A DNA stretch of 64,000 nt, taken from Microbaculum marinum (lineage in GTDB: Bacteria; Pseudomonadota; Alphaproteobacteria; Rhizobiales; Tepidamorphaceae). The stretch lies in the NCBI RefSeq assembly GCF_042646165.1, contig NZ_JBHRTC010000003.1; one strand, written 5' to 3'. A model generated the notes under the pieces. That model ran no database searches and was not told where the DNA came from. It worked only from the letters and a program-made list of their open reading frames with translations. The position numbers and the translations under genes were made by a program. This document shows positions 45,384 to 53,943 of this stretch, in pieces. Position 1 is the first letter of the stretch, and every line of letters starts with the position of its first letter.

Positions 45384-45890
45384 TTAGACGGGCAGGCAGA
45401 CGCCGAAGTTGCCGTCGGCGTAGATCAGGCCGCGACCGGCCTCGGTTGCGCCGTGCACTTCCCGGACGAGGCCGATGACGATGAGGTGCGTCGACCTGTC
45501 GATCACCTGATCGACGAGGCACTCGAAGCTGGCCACCGCGCCGCCGAGGAGCGGGGCGCCGGTGGCCCCGTCCTGCCAGCGACCGACTGCGAAGCGGTCC
45601 TCGCCGGAGTGGCCGCCGATCCCCGCGAAGGCGAGGCCGACCGGCTTCTGCCCGCGGCCGAGAAGGTTGACGCTAAAGGCGCCGGACCGTGCGATCTCGG
45701 CGCCGAGCCAGGTCGCCTTGTTGATGCAGACGAGCAGGGTCGGCGGCGCCACGGTCAGCGACGACACGGCCGTGGCGGTGATGCCGCAGCGCTTGCCGTC
45801 GGGCGTCCGCGCCGCCACCACCGAGACGCCGGAGGCGAGGCGGCGCATGCCCTGCCTGAAGCGGGTCTCGATGCCGCCGTCGTCGGGCAT
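45384..45890 (-). CDS. flavin reductase, StyB/HpaC-like partner of the upstream monooxygenase
   Basis: 168-residue NAD(P)H:flavin reductase of the DIM6/NTAB split-barrel family. It supplies reduced FAD to a two-component oxygenase. Typical segments are MRRLASGVSVVAARTPDG, GITATAVSSLTVAPPTLLVC, INKATW and SGAFSVNLLG, with a conserved His near HLIVIGLV. GAGGAGGG precedes the ATG. It lies 13 bp after a StyA-like oxygenase gene on the same strand, exactly the styA-styB pairing, so it is very probably the cognate reductase. Confidence 0.9.
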   Translation of the reverse strand: MPDDGGIETRFRQGMRRLASGVSVVAARTPDGKRCGITATAVSSLTVAPPTLLVCINKATWLGAEIARSGAFSVNLLGRGQKPVGLAFAGIGGHSGEDRFAVGRWQDGATGAPLLGGAVASFECLVDQVIDRSTHLIVIGLVREVHGATEAGRGLIYADGNFGVCLPV

Positions 45891-45903
45891 CGTCCGGCCC
45901 TCC

Positions 45904-47142
45904 TCAGGCGGCCAGCGACTTCAGGTAGGCGTCGGCCTCCTCCGGCACCGCGAACCACGGGAAGAAGTCGGTCGGGTCGTTGAAGCCGTTGGCGATCCGC
46001 TTCGCCAGCGCCGGGAACTGCTGCGCGGCACCCATGATGTCGAGCACGTGCGGCGGCGGCGGTTGCAGCAGCGCGTTGGTCCAGCCCGAGACGTATTGCG
46101 CGTAGCTCCAGTAGCTGTCGAAGGTCGCCTGCATCCACGCTTCGTCGAACGGCCGGTCGCCGTTTGCCAGGATCGCGTCCATGTAGACGCGGGCGCATTT
46201 CGAGGCGTTGTTGGAGCCCTGCCCGGTGATCGGGTCGTTGAGCACCACCACGTCGCCCATCCCCATAACCGCGCGCCCGGAGGGCAGGCGGCCGACGGGG
46301 TGGCGGACGGTCGGGGGAAAGCGCCCCGCCAGCACGCCGTTGTCGTCGGTGAGCTCGATGTCGCGGCAGCGGTCCGCCTCCCAGGGCAGGAACGTGTCGA
46401 GGATCCACTTCGACGTCTCCAGATGCGCCTCCGGCGTCTTCACCTCGCCCCAGCAGTCCATCGGGCCGCCGGGAATGCCTTCGAAGACCATGATCTCGCA
46501 GGGCCCCGTGGTGGTCAGCGCGGGGAACACGAAATACTCGCCGACCGTCGGGATCAGGTTGAAGCACACCGCCGAGTGCTCCGGCCGCGGCGTCATGCCG
46601 GTGACGTAGGTCAGCGCCAGCGCCCGCTGCGGCTTGTCGAAGACCGATTTCTCGTCGTCGCGCGCGAACATGCCGGCGATCTCGCCCTTGCCGGCGGCGA
46701 CCACGACGAGGTCGCTCTCCTTCGCATAGGTCTCCAGGTCGTCGACCGAGGCGTCGTGAATCTCCATGGTGCCGCCGCGCTTTTCCACCTCCTTCATCCA
46801 GACGGGAAACTTGACGCGCTGGTCGACGCTCTGGGCGTAGCGGTCGAGCTTGCCGTTCCAGTCGATCGCCTTTGCTCCGGAACCGTCCGGCGCCGGAACG
46901 GCGAAGTTGATCGAATCGACGGTCGGGCAGTCGGCTTCCCAGAAGTTCGCGCCGATGTCGCGCTCGTTCTGCAGCGCCTCGTCGAACATGCACTGGCTCG
47001 ACGTCACCCTGCCCGCGGCGATCTCCTCGCCGGTGCGGTTCTGCACGACGCGGACGTCGTAGCCGCCGTCCTTCAGAAGCCCGAGCGCCAGCTGCAGGCC
47101 GGACTGGCCGCCGCCGACGATGGTCACACTGCGCCTGGTCAT
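45904..47142 (-). CDS. styrene/indole monooxygenase-type FAD-dependent epoxidase (StyA-like)
   Basis: 412-residue FAD-dependent oxygenase component of the two-component styrene/indole monooxygenase family. These enzymes epoxidise vinyl aromatics or indole using reduced FAD from a partner reductase. The FAD-binding start is VTIVGGGQSGLQLALGLL. The second FAD motif is MGMGDVVVLNDPITGQGSNN, and the substrate domain contains GPMDCWGEVKTPEAH. GGAGGG precedes the ATG. It is second in a three-gene operon (SDR, oxygenase, reductase). The true substrate is unknown; no styC/styD genes are nearby, so styrene itself is doubtful. Confidence 0.9.
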   Translation of the reverse strand: MTRRSVTIVGGGQSGLQLALGLLKDGGYDVRVVQNRTGEEIAAGRVTSSQCMFDEALQNERDIGANFWEADCPTVDSINFAVPAPDGSGAKAIDWNGKLDRYAQSVDQRVKFPVWMKEVEKRGGTMEIHDASVDDLETYAKESDLVVVAAGKGEIAGMFARDDEKSVFDKPQRALALTYVTGMTPRPEHSAVCFNLIPTVGEYFVFPALTTTGPCEIMVFEGIPGGPMDCWGEVKTPEAHLETSKWILDTFLPWEADRCRDIELTDDNGVLAGRFPPTVRHPVGRLPSGRAVMGMGDVVVLNDPITGQGSNNASKCARVYMDAILANGDRPFDEAWMQATFDSYWSYAQYVSGWTNALLQPPPPHVLDIMGAAQQFPALAKRIANGFNDPTDFFPWFAVPEEADAYLKSLAA

Positions 47143-47157
47143 TGCATTGCCCTCCTG

Positions 47158-47946
47158 TCAGTCTTCCATCAGCAGCGGGATCGCCGCGTCGGCGCGCTCC
47201 GGGCCCATCGCCGTGTAGCCGCCGTCGACGCGGATGTCGGTGCCGTTGATGAAGGACGCCTCGTCCGAGCACAGGAAGAGGACCGCGTTTGCGACCTCCT
47301 CCGGGTCGCCGACCCGCTTCGCCAGATGGAAAGGCGCTGCGACGGCATCCGTCTTCGCCCGGTTGTTCTTCGTCAGCTCCACCATGATCGCGCTCCACGT
47401 CCAGCCCGGCGACACGGCGTTGACCCGGATACCGTCGGGCGCGAGGTCCATCGCCTGGTTGCGGGTGAGCTGCAGGATCGCCGCCTTCGACACCGGATAG
47501 AGCCAGCGCCCGGTCTGGGCGACACGCGAGGAGATCGACCCGAAGTTGACGATCGCTCCCTTCGCCTCGGCCAGATGCGGCCGGGCGGCCTGCATCAGCA
47601 TCACCGAGCCGACCACGTTGGTGTCGAAGGCTTCCAGCCATTCGGCGCGGGTCGAAGCGGCGCCGTTGTCGAGATAGGTGCAGGCGACGTTGACGAGGTA
47701 GTCGATGCGGCCGTGGGACTTGGCGGTCGCCTCGACGAGGTCCTTGATGTCGGCGTCTTGGCGGAGGTCGGTCCTGTGGAAGCCGACGGCCTCGCCCAGA
47801 CGGCCGGCGACCGCGCTGCCGCCGTCCTCGTCGATGTCGGCGATGACGACCCGGGCGCCGGCGTCGGCAAAGGCCCTGACCACCGCCTCGCCGATCAGAG
47901 TCGCCCCGCCGGTGACGATCGCCACCTTGCCGGAAAAGTCGGGCAT
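47158..47946 (-). CDS. SDR-family NAD(P)-dependent oxidoreductase
   Basis: 262-residue short-chain dehydrogenase. The coenzyme motif VTGGATLIGEAV is at the N-terminus, the acidic ADIDEDGG suggests NAD preference, and the catalytic YPVSKAA follows GSISSRV. Its C-terminus is somewhat longer than the 250-residue norm. It is the first gene of the operon with the StyA-like oxygenase 15 bp downstream. It is therefore a candidate to oxidise or reduce the oxygenase product. GGAGGGG precedes the ATG. It is divergent from an AraC regulator. Confidence 0.9.
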   Translation of the reverse strand: MPDFSGKVAIVTGGATLIGEAVVRAFADAGARVVIADIDEDGGSAVAGRLGEAVGFHRTDLRQDADIKDLVEATAKSHGRIDYLVNVACTYLDNGAASTRAEWLEAFDTNVVGSVMLMQAARPHLAEAKGAIVNFGSISSRVAQTGRWLYPVSKAAILQLTRNQAMDLAPDGIRVNAVSPGWTWSAIMVELTKNNRAKTDAVAAPFHLAKRVGDPEEVANAVLFLCSDEASFINGTDIRVDGGYTAMGPERADAAIPLLMED

Positions 47947-48141
47947 GTGTTTTCCCCTCCGTCAGTTTATGCTTGAAACAACGCAATCACCGGCGGGACG
48001 GGGCTGTAAATCCGGCGCGGACGCCGACTATCCGGAATCCGCAAGAATCGGACCGAGGCCCGCGGTTTTCCGGTGATGACTCCCCGCCAGCGGGGTAACG
48101 TCGGCCGATCCGACTGGACTGCGCACCTTGGAGAGGGTGCA

Positions 48142-49128
48142 ATGCGCGCACACCAGGCGTCCGTGCCGCTGGCACGCTACAACCTGTTCCGCACCCGCGA
48201 CCTCGACGAGGCGCGCGAGACGGTCGGCCGCGTCTTCTGTCCGCACCGGCTTGCGATCGCCGGCGAAGGGCGGCGGTTCCACACGGTCCAGAACCACGTC
48301 GACGCCGGCCTCCTGTCGCTGAGCTACATCGACTACGGCGCCGAGGTGGAGATCGAGCCAGGCGAGCTCGGCTCGTTCTACCTGATCCAGATACCGCTCG
48401 AAGGAGGCGCGACGATCCGGACCGGCGGGCGCATGGTGGCGGCCCACAAGGCGCGTGCCTCGATCCTCAATCCGACCCACTACACGGCCATGACCTGGCA
48501 TGCGGGCTGCCGCAAGCTGCAGGTACAGGTGCCGCGGGCGGTCCTGGACAGGTTCGCGCGCGACTATCTCGGCCGGGAGTTCGAGCAGTCCGTCTCCTTC
48601 GAGCCGGCCATGGACCTGACCAGCCCGAACTGCGCCGCCTGGTTGCGCCACGTCGTGGCGTTCGCCCGGCACCTCGAGCACGCCGGGGTCGGCGCCACCA
48701 CCGGCGAGCGCCGCGGCTTCTACGCAGCCGAGCTGCTCCGGGAGCTGTTCGAGGCACAGCCGAACACGCATTCCCATTTCGCCGGATCGCACCGGGGCGG
48801 ACCCGTGCCGCGGTACATCAAGCTGGCACTCGACTTCATAAGGGCGCATGCCGACAGGCCGCTGACCTGCAACGACATCGCAGCGGCATGCGAGGTCGCC
48901 GGCAGGACGCTGCAGCACGGCTTCCAGCACCACCTCGGCACGACCCCGATGCAGGCGCTGCGGGACGAGCGGCTGAGGCGCTGCCGGCTCGATCTGCTGC
49001 ACGGCGATACCGGCCGGTCGGTGGCCGAGACGGCGTCGGCGTGGGGATTCGCCCATCTCGGCCGGTTCTCGCAGTACTACAGGGAGCGCTTCGGGGAGCT
49101 GCCTCGCGAGACCGCACGGCGCGCCTGA
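48142..49128 (+). CDS. AraC-family regulator with cupin-type effector domain
   Basis: 328-residue activator. The start at 48142 is supported by GGAGAGGG seven bases upstream; the frame extends further but without a ribosome-binding site. The N-terminal 200 residues match the AraC-binding-like domain of FeaR/XylS-type regulators (SYIDYGAEVEIEPGELGSFY). The C-terminal double helix-turn-helix includes DIAAACEVAGRTLQHGFQHH and SVAETASAWGFAHLGRFSQY. It faces the SDR-oxygenase-reductase operon across 195 bp and is the likely activator, responding to an aromatic compound or amine. Confidence 0.9.
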   Translation: MRAHQASVPLARYNLFRTRDLDEARETVGRVFCPHRLAIAGEGRRFHTVQNHVDAGLLSLSYIDYGAEVEIEPGELGSFYLIQIPLEGGATIRTGGRMVAAHKARASILNPTHYTAMTWHAGCRKLQVQVPRAVLDRFARDYLGREFEQSVSFEPAMDLTSPNCAAWLRHVVAFARHLEHAGVGATTGERRGFYAAELLRELFEAQPNTHSHFAGSHRGGPVPRYIKLALDFIRAHADRPLTCNDIAAACEVAGRTLQHGFQHHLGTTPMQALRDERLRRCRLDLLHGDTGRSVAETASAWGFAHLGRFSQYYRERFGELPRETARRA

Positions 49129-49178
49129 AGACCATCCGCCCCGGCGCGGCGCTGCCTCCAGCACGCCTCCGAGCTCCC

Positions 49179-49228
49179 TTGACGGCGCTGCGGCAGGCAT
49201 GCAACATGAAACATGAACCACTATTCAT
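49179..49228 (+). promoter_or_regulatory. promoter and TetR operator of the acyl-CoA operon
   Basis: A -35 TTGACG (49179) and a weak -10 CAACAT (49202) are spaced by 17 nt. The operator candidate at 49206-49228 (ATGAAACATGAACCAC plus TATTCAT) follows at the start of transcription. Its core is the dyad ATGAA-N6-TTCAT. The same 23-bp sequence, with 20 matches, lies at the promoter of the ABC importer (60368-60390). Confidence 0.62.
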
Positions 49229-49248
49229 ATTAATGATCCGAGGCGTTC

Positions 49249-49854
49249 ATGGAAGCCACCGCCAGCCCGAAGACCGCCAACCCCAAGACTCCTCGGGGCG
49301 AGGCGACCCGGCGCGCCATCCTGAAGGCTGCCGAAACGGTGATCGGCACGCAGGGCTTCAACGATGCCTCGATCATCGACATCACCCGCGAGGCCGGCGT
49401 CGCCCAGGGCACCTTCTACATCTACTTCAAGAGCAAGGACGAGGTATTCTCCGAGCTTGTCCGGGAGATGGGACGCCTGCTCCGGCAGGCGCTGAACGCG
49501 GCGACGGCGGGCGCCCGCGACCGGCTGACCGCGGAGAAGGAAGGCCTGCGCGGCTTCCTCAGCTTCGTCTCGGCGCATCCGAACCTCTACCGGATCATCC
49601 AGGAGGCCCTGTTCGTCGATCCCGGCGCCTACCGCGCCTATTTCCAGACCTTCGCCGACGGCTACCGGCAGGCGCTGGCCGAGGCGCAGGACGCCGGCGA
49701 GATCCGGCCCGGCGATCCCGACGTGCGGGCCTGGGCGCTGATGGGCATCGCCAAGACGCTCGGCGAACGCGCCGTGGTGTGGGGCGACGAGACGCCGATC
49801 GACGCGGTCGTCGAGGCCGCCCACGACATGATCGTGAACGGGCTGCGGCGCTGA
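49249..49854 (+). CDS. TetR-family transcriptional regulator
   Basis: 201-residue repressor. The helix-turn-helix is ASIIDITREAGVAQGTFYIY, followed by FKSKDEVF, at about residues 40-68. The ligand domain has the segment FVSAHPNLYRIIQEALFVDP, as in regulators of fatty-acid or CoA-ester pathways. It is the first gene of an operon with an enoyl-CoA hydratase 4 bp downstream, an acyl-CoA ligase and two hot-dog proteins. Its probable operator overlaps its own promoter and is repeated before the branched-chain-type importer, so it likely controls both. Confidence 0.9.
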   Translation: MEATASPKTANPKTPRGEATRRAILKAAETVIGTQGFNDASIIDITREAGVAQGTFYIYFKSKDEVFSELVREMGRLLRQALNAATAGARDRLTAEKEGLRGFLSFVSAHPNLYRIIQEALFVDPGAYRAYFQTFADGYRQALAEAQDAGEIRPGDPDVRAWALMGIAKTLGERAVVWGDETPIDAVVEAAHDMIVNGLRR

Positions 49855-49858
49855 GCCG

Positions 49859-50635
49859 ATGGGCGCGCCGCTCGTCACGCTGGATGTCGCCGGCGGTGTC
49901 GCGACCGTCACGCTCGACCGGCCGGAACGGCACAACGCACTGGTTCCCGAACTGCTGGAGGACCTGCGCGCGGCGATAGCGGGAGCAGGCAGGGAGGACG
50001 TGTCCTGCCTGGTGCTGACCGGGCGCGGCCGCAGCTTCTCGACCGGCGGCGACATCACCGCCTTTCGCGAGGCATCGGCCACCTCCCGGGGCATCGCGGA
50101 CTATGCCGATGGGATCGTCGGCCTGCTGAACGGGGCGATCCTCGACCTCCTCGCCTTTCCCGTCCCGGTGATCGCCCGCGTCAACGGCCCGGCGACCGGC
50201 GGGTCGGTCGGGCTGGTGCTGGCCGGCGACATCGTCGTGATGAGTTCCGAGGCCTTCCTGCAATCCTACTACGTCGAGGTCGGCTTTGCGCCCGACGGCG
50301 GCTGGACGGCCATGCTGCCGGACCGGATCGGCCCGGCGCGGGCGATTGCGATCCAGGCGACGAACGAGCGCATCGGCGCGACGCGCGCGCTCGAACTGGG
50401 CCTGGCCCACCGCGTCGTCGACCCGGATGGCCTGGACGCGGCAACCGAGGCGGTCACCGCGTCGCTGCGCGGCAAGGACCGGGCGAGCCTGTCGGCGACC
50501 CGGCGGCTGGTCTGGGACGAAGCGCGCAGAGCAGCCATCGCGGCCCGCCTGGACGCCGAGCGCCGCGCGTTCGTCGACCTGGTCGCGCGCAGGGAGGTGG
50601 AAACCCGAATGCAGGCTTTCGTCACGCAACGATAA
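49859..50635 (+). CDS. enoyl-CoA hydratase/isomerase family protein
   Basis: 258-residue crotonase-fold enzyme. The oxyanion-hole segments are GRGRSFSTGGDITAFRE and NGPATGGSVGLVLAGD. The region that usually holds the second catalytic Glu reads YYVEVGFAPDGGWTAMLP, closer to PaaG-type isomerases than to a standard hydratase. The reaction may therefore be isomerisation rather than hydration. It starts 4 bp after the TetR stop, and the ligase follows after 22 bp. A role in degrading an imported carboxylic acid through CoA esters is inferred from the operon. Confidence 0.87.
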   Translation: MGAPLVTLDVAGGVATVTLDRPERHNALVPELLEDLRAAIAGAGREDVSCLVLTGRGRSFSTGGDITAFREASATSRGIADYADGIVGLLNGAILDLLAFPVPVIARVNGPATGGSVGLVLAGDIVVMSSEAFLQSYYVEVGFAPDGGWTAMLPDRIGPARAIAIQATNERIGATRALELGLAHRVVDPDGLDAATEAVTASLRGKDRASLSATRRLVWDEARRAAIAARLDAERRAFVDLVARREVETRMQAFVTQR

Positions 50636-50657
50636 CCGGAGCAGTCCGGGAGGAACC

Positions 50658-52172
50658 ATGCAGCACGTGACCGACATGGCGGGCAAGCGCGCCGAACTGA
50701 CGCCGGACCGGATCGCCTTCGTCGACGAGGAGACCGGCGCCGCGCTGAGCTTCGCCCAGGTGAACGACCGGTCGAACCGGCTTGCGGCCGGCCTGGCCGG
50801 TCTCGGCGCGGGAGCAGGCGACCGGATCGGCATCCTCTGCCACAATCGGCCCGACTTCTTCACCTTCCTGTTCGCGTGCCAGAAGGCGCGGCTGATCCTG
50901 GTGCCGCTGAACTGGCGGCAGCCGCCGGCGGAGCTGTCGCCGCTGGTCGAACAGGCCGGCGTGAAGCTGCTGGCGACGGACGCGGCCTTCGCAGGCGTCG
51001 CCGCCGAGCTCGCAGGACAGCACGGCCTCGGGCGCATCGGCATGGAACCGGAAACCGGGGCGGAGATCGACCTGGAGACGCTGCTCGCGCAGGCGCCGGA
51101 GATGCGGGACGACCCGCGCCCTGTCGGCACGGACGAAATCTGGTACCTGCTCTACACCTCCGGCACGACAGGCCTGCCCAAGGCGGTTATCCAGACTCCG
51201 GGCATGTGCTGGGCGAACGCCGTCAACTATGCCCAGGCCGTCGACCTGATCTCCTCGGACAGGTCGATCAATTTCCTGCCGCTGTTCCACACCGGCGGCA
51301 TCAACCTGCCGACGCTGCCGCTGTTCCTGCTCGGCGGCACCAGCCGGATCCTGCGCCGGTTCGATGCCGGGGCGGTGCTCGATCTCGTCCACCGCGGCGA
51401 GGTGACGAGCTTCTTCGGCGTGCCTGCGATCTACCAGGCGATGGCGCTACACGAGCGGTTCGCCGACACCGACTTCTCGCGGGTCCGCGCGTTCGCCTGC
51501 GGCGGCGCGCCGCTGCCCGAGCCGCTGATCCGCACCTTCGCCGACCGCGGCATCGGCGTCTGCAACGGCATGGGCATGACCGAGACCGGGCCGACCGTGT
51601 TCCTCAACGACCCGGCCCATGCCCGGAGCAAGATCGGCTCGGTCGGCAAGCCGCAGATGCTCGCCGAGACGCGGATCGTCGACGCAGGCGGCACGGTGGT
51701 CGACGGCGAGGGCGAAGGCGAGCTGCAGATCAGAGGGCCGGGCGTCACGCCCGGCTATCTCGGCAATCCGGAGGCGACCGAGGCGGCCTTCACCGACGGC
51801 TGGCTGAAGACCGGCGACGTCGCCCGGCGCGACGCCGACGGCTACTACTACATCGTCGACCGCATCAAGGACATGTACATATCCGGCGGCGAGAACGTCT
51901 ATCCGGCCGAAGTCGAGCGGGTTTTGGTCGGCTATCCCGGCGTGCTCGAGGTCGCGGTGATCGGCGTTGCCGACGACCGCTGGGGCGAGGTCGGCGAGGC
52001 GTTCCTGATCGCAAGACCGGGCGAGGCGATCGACACCGGGGCGCTGCCGCGCTGGTGCCGCGAACGGCTCGCCGCCTACAAGATCCCGAAGGCCTTCCAC
52101 GTCGTTTCCGACATGCCGCGCACCGCCGCCGGGAAGGTCCGGAAACACCTGCTGAAGGAGATGCGGCCGTGA
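50658..52172 (+). CDS. AMP-dependent acyl-CoA ligase
   Basis: 504-residue ANL-superfamily ligase. The start at 50658 follows GGGAGGA. The adenylation motifs are LLYTSGTTGLPKAVIQTP and GMGMTETGPTV. The hinge DRIKDMYISGGENVYPAEVE and the catalytic Lys in RTAAGKVRKHLL complete the family pattern. It would activate an imported carboxylic acid as its CoA ester; chain type cannot be read from sequence. It overlaps the next gene by 4 bp (GTGA), showing tight coupling with the MaoC-like hydratase. Confidence 0.9.
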   Translation: MQHVTDMAGKRAELTPDRIAFVDEETGAALSFAQVNDRSNRLAAGLAGLGAGAGDRIGILCHNRPDFFTFLFACQKARLILVPLNWRQPPAELSPLVEQAGVKLLATDAAFAGVAAELAGQHGLGRIGMEPETGAEIDLETLLAQAPEMRDDPRPVGTDEIWYLLYTSGTTGLPKAVIQTPGMCWANAVNYAQAVDLISSDRSINFLPLFHTGGINLPTLPLFLLGGTSRILRRFDAGAVLDLVHRGEVTSFFGVPAIYQAMALHERFADTDFSRVRAFACGGAPLPEPLIRTFADRGIGVCNGMGMTETGPTVFLNDPAHARSKIGSVGKPQMLAETRIVDAGGTVVDGEGEGELQIRGPGVTPGYLGNPEATEAAFTDGWLKTGDVARRDADGYYYIVDRIKDMYISGGENVYPAEVERVLVGYPGVLEVAVIGVADDRWGEVGEAFLIARPGEAIDTGALPRWCRERLAAYKIPKAFHVVSDMPRTAAGKVRKHLLKEMRP

Positions 52173-52567
52173 GCGCGGAAGACAACGCCGTCACGGAGGT
52201 CTGGACGCCGCGCCAGAGCGACTTCGACCGATTCGCCGAACTCTCCGGCGACGACAATCCGATCCATGTCGACCCGGAGTTCTCGGCGCGCACCCGTTTC
52301 GGCCGCACCGTCGCGCACGGCATGCTGCTCTACTCGCGGCTCTGGGCGCTGGCGAAACGCCATTGGCCGGACGCGGCCCACGCCGGGCAGGCGCTGATGT
52401 TTCCAGCGCCCTCCTACGCCGGCGAGCCGCTGGTCTTCCGCGTCGCGCCGGTCGACGGCGATCCCGGCCGGCTGTCGATGACCGTGACGCGCCAGTCCGA
52501 CGGCGGGGTGACGCTGCAGGGCGAATGCGTGCTGGAGGATCGCGTGCTTGAGGGAAGCGGGCGATGA
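52169..52567 (+). CDS. MaoC-like (R)-specific hydratase
   Basis: 132-residue hot-dog protein. The GTG start overlaps the ligase stop and has AAGGAG upstream. The hydratase motif FAELSGDDNPIHVDPEFSA contains the catalytic Asp and His. ARTRFGRTVAHGMLLYS continues the pattern. This is the short single-domain MaoC type that hydrates enoyl-CoA. Paired with the enoyl-CoA hydratase/isomerase and the next hot-dog protein, it fits a beta-oxidation-like route for an unusual acid. It overlaps the next gene by 4 bp (ATGA). Confidence 0.88.
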   Translation: MSAEDNAVTEVWTPRQSDFDRFAELSGDDNPIHVDPEFSARTRFGRTVAHGMLLYSRLWALAKRHWPDAAHAGQALMFPAPSYAGEPLVFRVAPVDGDPGRLSMTVTRQSDGGVTLQGECVLEDRVLEGSGR

Positions 52568-52932
52568 CGATCAAACTCGGCCGGCGCGCGGAGATCACCC
52601 GCACCTACTCATTTGCCGACAAGGCGCTGTTCGCCGATCTGGCCGGGCTCGGCGAAGCCTGGCTGGACAGCGTGCCCGAACCGCTGGTCGGCGCGCTGTT
52701 CTCCTACCTGCTCGGCGTGGAGCTGCCGGGCTTCGGCACCAACTACCTGAAGCAGGAGATGCGGTTCCTGATGCCAGCGCCCTACGACACGCCGCTGACG
52801 GCCAGCGTCACCGTCACGCGGCTGAGGCCAGAGAAGCACCTGGTCGACCTGGAGACGGTCTGCGTGGGCGCCGACGGCTCACGCATCTGCGAAGGCCGCG
52901 CCCTCGTCTACGTCGAGGACGTCGGCGCCTGA
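52564..52932 (+). CDS. hot-dog fold protein, MaoC-like partner
   Basis: 122-residue hot-dog-like protein that follows the MaoC hydratase with a 4-bp overlap. Visible segments are RRAEITRTYSFADKALFADL and FGTNYLKQEMRFLMPAPYDT. The usual D-x-N-x-x-H hydratase motif is absent, so it may be a non-catalytic partner that forms a heteromer with the upstream protein, or a thioesterase-like enzyme. Assignment to the fold rests on pattern and neighbour. Confidence 0.75.
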   Translation: MTIKLGRRAEITRTYSFADKALFADLAGLGEAWLDSVPEPLVGALFSYLLGVELPGFGTNYLKQEMRFLMPAPYDTPLTASVTVTRLRPEKHLVDLETVCVGADGSRICEGRALVYVEDVGA

Positions 52933-53020
52933 CCGCGCCGGTCGCTGCCGCGGGATGGAACTTCGCCGCCCTCGCCTCTAGACTTGCCCAGGGGGAAAGG
53001 GTGTTCGCCCGGGGGGACCG

Positions 53021-53899
53021 ATGCTCGATGGCGCGATGATCGTCTGGTTCACGCTGACCGCGTTCAGCGTCGTCTTCGTCGTATGGGACTCGCTGTTCAA
53101 CGGCGTGACGAGCTGGGTCCAGCGCGTCGCCTGGATCCTGGTGACGGTCTACACGGGGCCGGTCGGCGCCTTCTTCTACCTCGTTGCCTGCCGGCGGCCG
53201 CTGCCGGGCACGCACGATGCTTTCACCGCGGCGACCTGGAAGCAGGCGCTGAACAGCGAGATGCACTGCCTGGCCGGCGATGCCACCGGGATCATGGTCG
53301 CCGCGTCGATCGTGCCCGTGTTCGGGCTGGCAAACGGCTGGGACGCGACCATCGAGTACCTCGCCGGCTTCGTCTCGGGGCTGTTCATCTTCCAGGCGCT
53401 GATGATGATCGGCATGTATGACGGCGACTACTGGAAGGCCGTGCGCAAGACCTTCTTCGCCGAGACGGTGTCGATGAACATGGTGATGACCGGCATGATC
53501 CCGGTCATGCTGGTCCTCGGCGCCCTCTGGGCCGGGTCGGAAAGCCCGACGGAGCCGGCCTTCTGGTTCCGCATGAGCATCGCCACCATCGTCGGCGGCA
53601 TCATCGCCTATCCGATCAACTACTGGCTGGTGGCGGGTCACCTGAAGCATGGCTGCATGACGCTGCCGGGCGCCGACACGCCGGCGCTGGGCCTGCGCTC
53701 GAGCGAGCCGTCGATGTTGATGGAGAGAGGGCACATGCAGCATGGAGGCATGGACCATGGCTCGGGCGGTTCCGGCGGCCACGCCATGTCGATGCGGGAG
53801 CTGCCGACGGGGCAGGCGGTCGGCTGGATCGCGGCAACCTTCGCGGTCCTGCTGGTCGCCGTCTGGCTCACCGGTTTCGTGGTTCCGGTGCGCTTCTGA
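53021..53899 (+). CDS. DUF4396 membrane protein with His/Met-rich segment
   Basis: 292-residue integral membrane protein with about six helices. The family DUF4396 is recognised from the segments EMHCLAGDATGIMVAA and AYPINYWLVAGHLKHGCM. A cytoplasmic or periplasmic loop near residues 230-260 is rich in His and Met (ERGHMQHGGMDHGSGGSGGH) and looks like a copper- or nickel-binding segment. The last helix closes the protein. It follows the acyl-CoA operon by 88 bp in the same direction, and whether it belongs to that operon is uncertain. Function is unknown. Confidence 0.8.
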   Translation: MLDGAMIVWFTLTAFSVVFVVWDSLFNGVTSWVQRVAWILVTVYTGPVGAFFYLVACRRPLPGTHDAFTAATWKQALNSEMHCLAGDATGIMVAASIVPVFGLANGWDATIEYLAGFVSGLFIFQALMMIGMYDGDYWKAVRKTFFAETVSMNMVMTGMIPVMLVLGALWAGSESPTEPAFWFRMSIATIVGGIIAYPINYWLVAGHLKHGCMTLPGADTPALGLRSSEPSMLMERGHMQHGGMDHGSGGSGGHAMSMRELPTGQAVGWIAATFAVLLVAVWLTGFVVPVRF

Positions 53900-53943
53900 C
53901 GGGCTGAAGCTCGCCGCCGGCCGTTTCGCCCCGGGCGCGGCGT

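Noticed and set aside
45755..47986. 743-codon frame on the minus strand over the oxygenase operon
   Set aside because: Arg-rich shadow of the SDR and StyA-like genes, which have clear motifs in the chosen frames.
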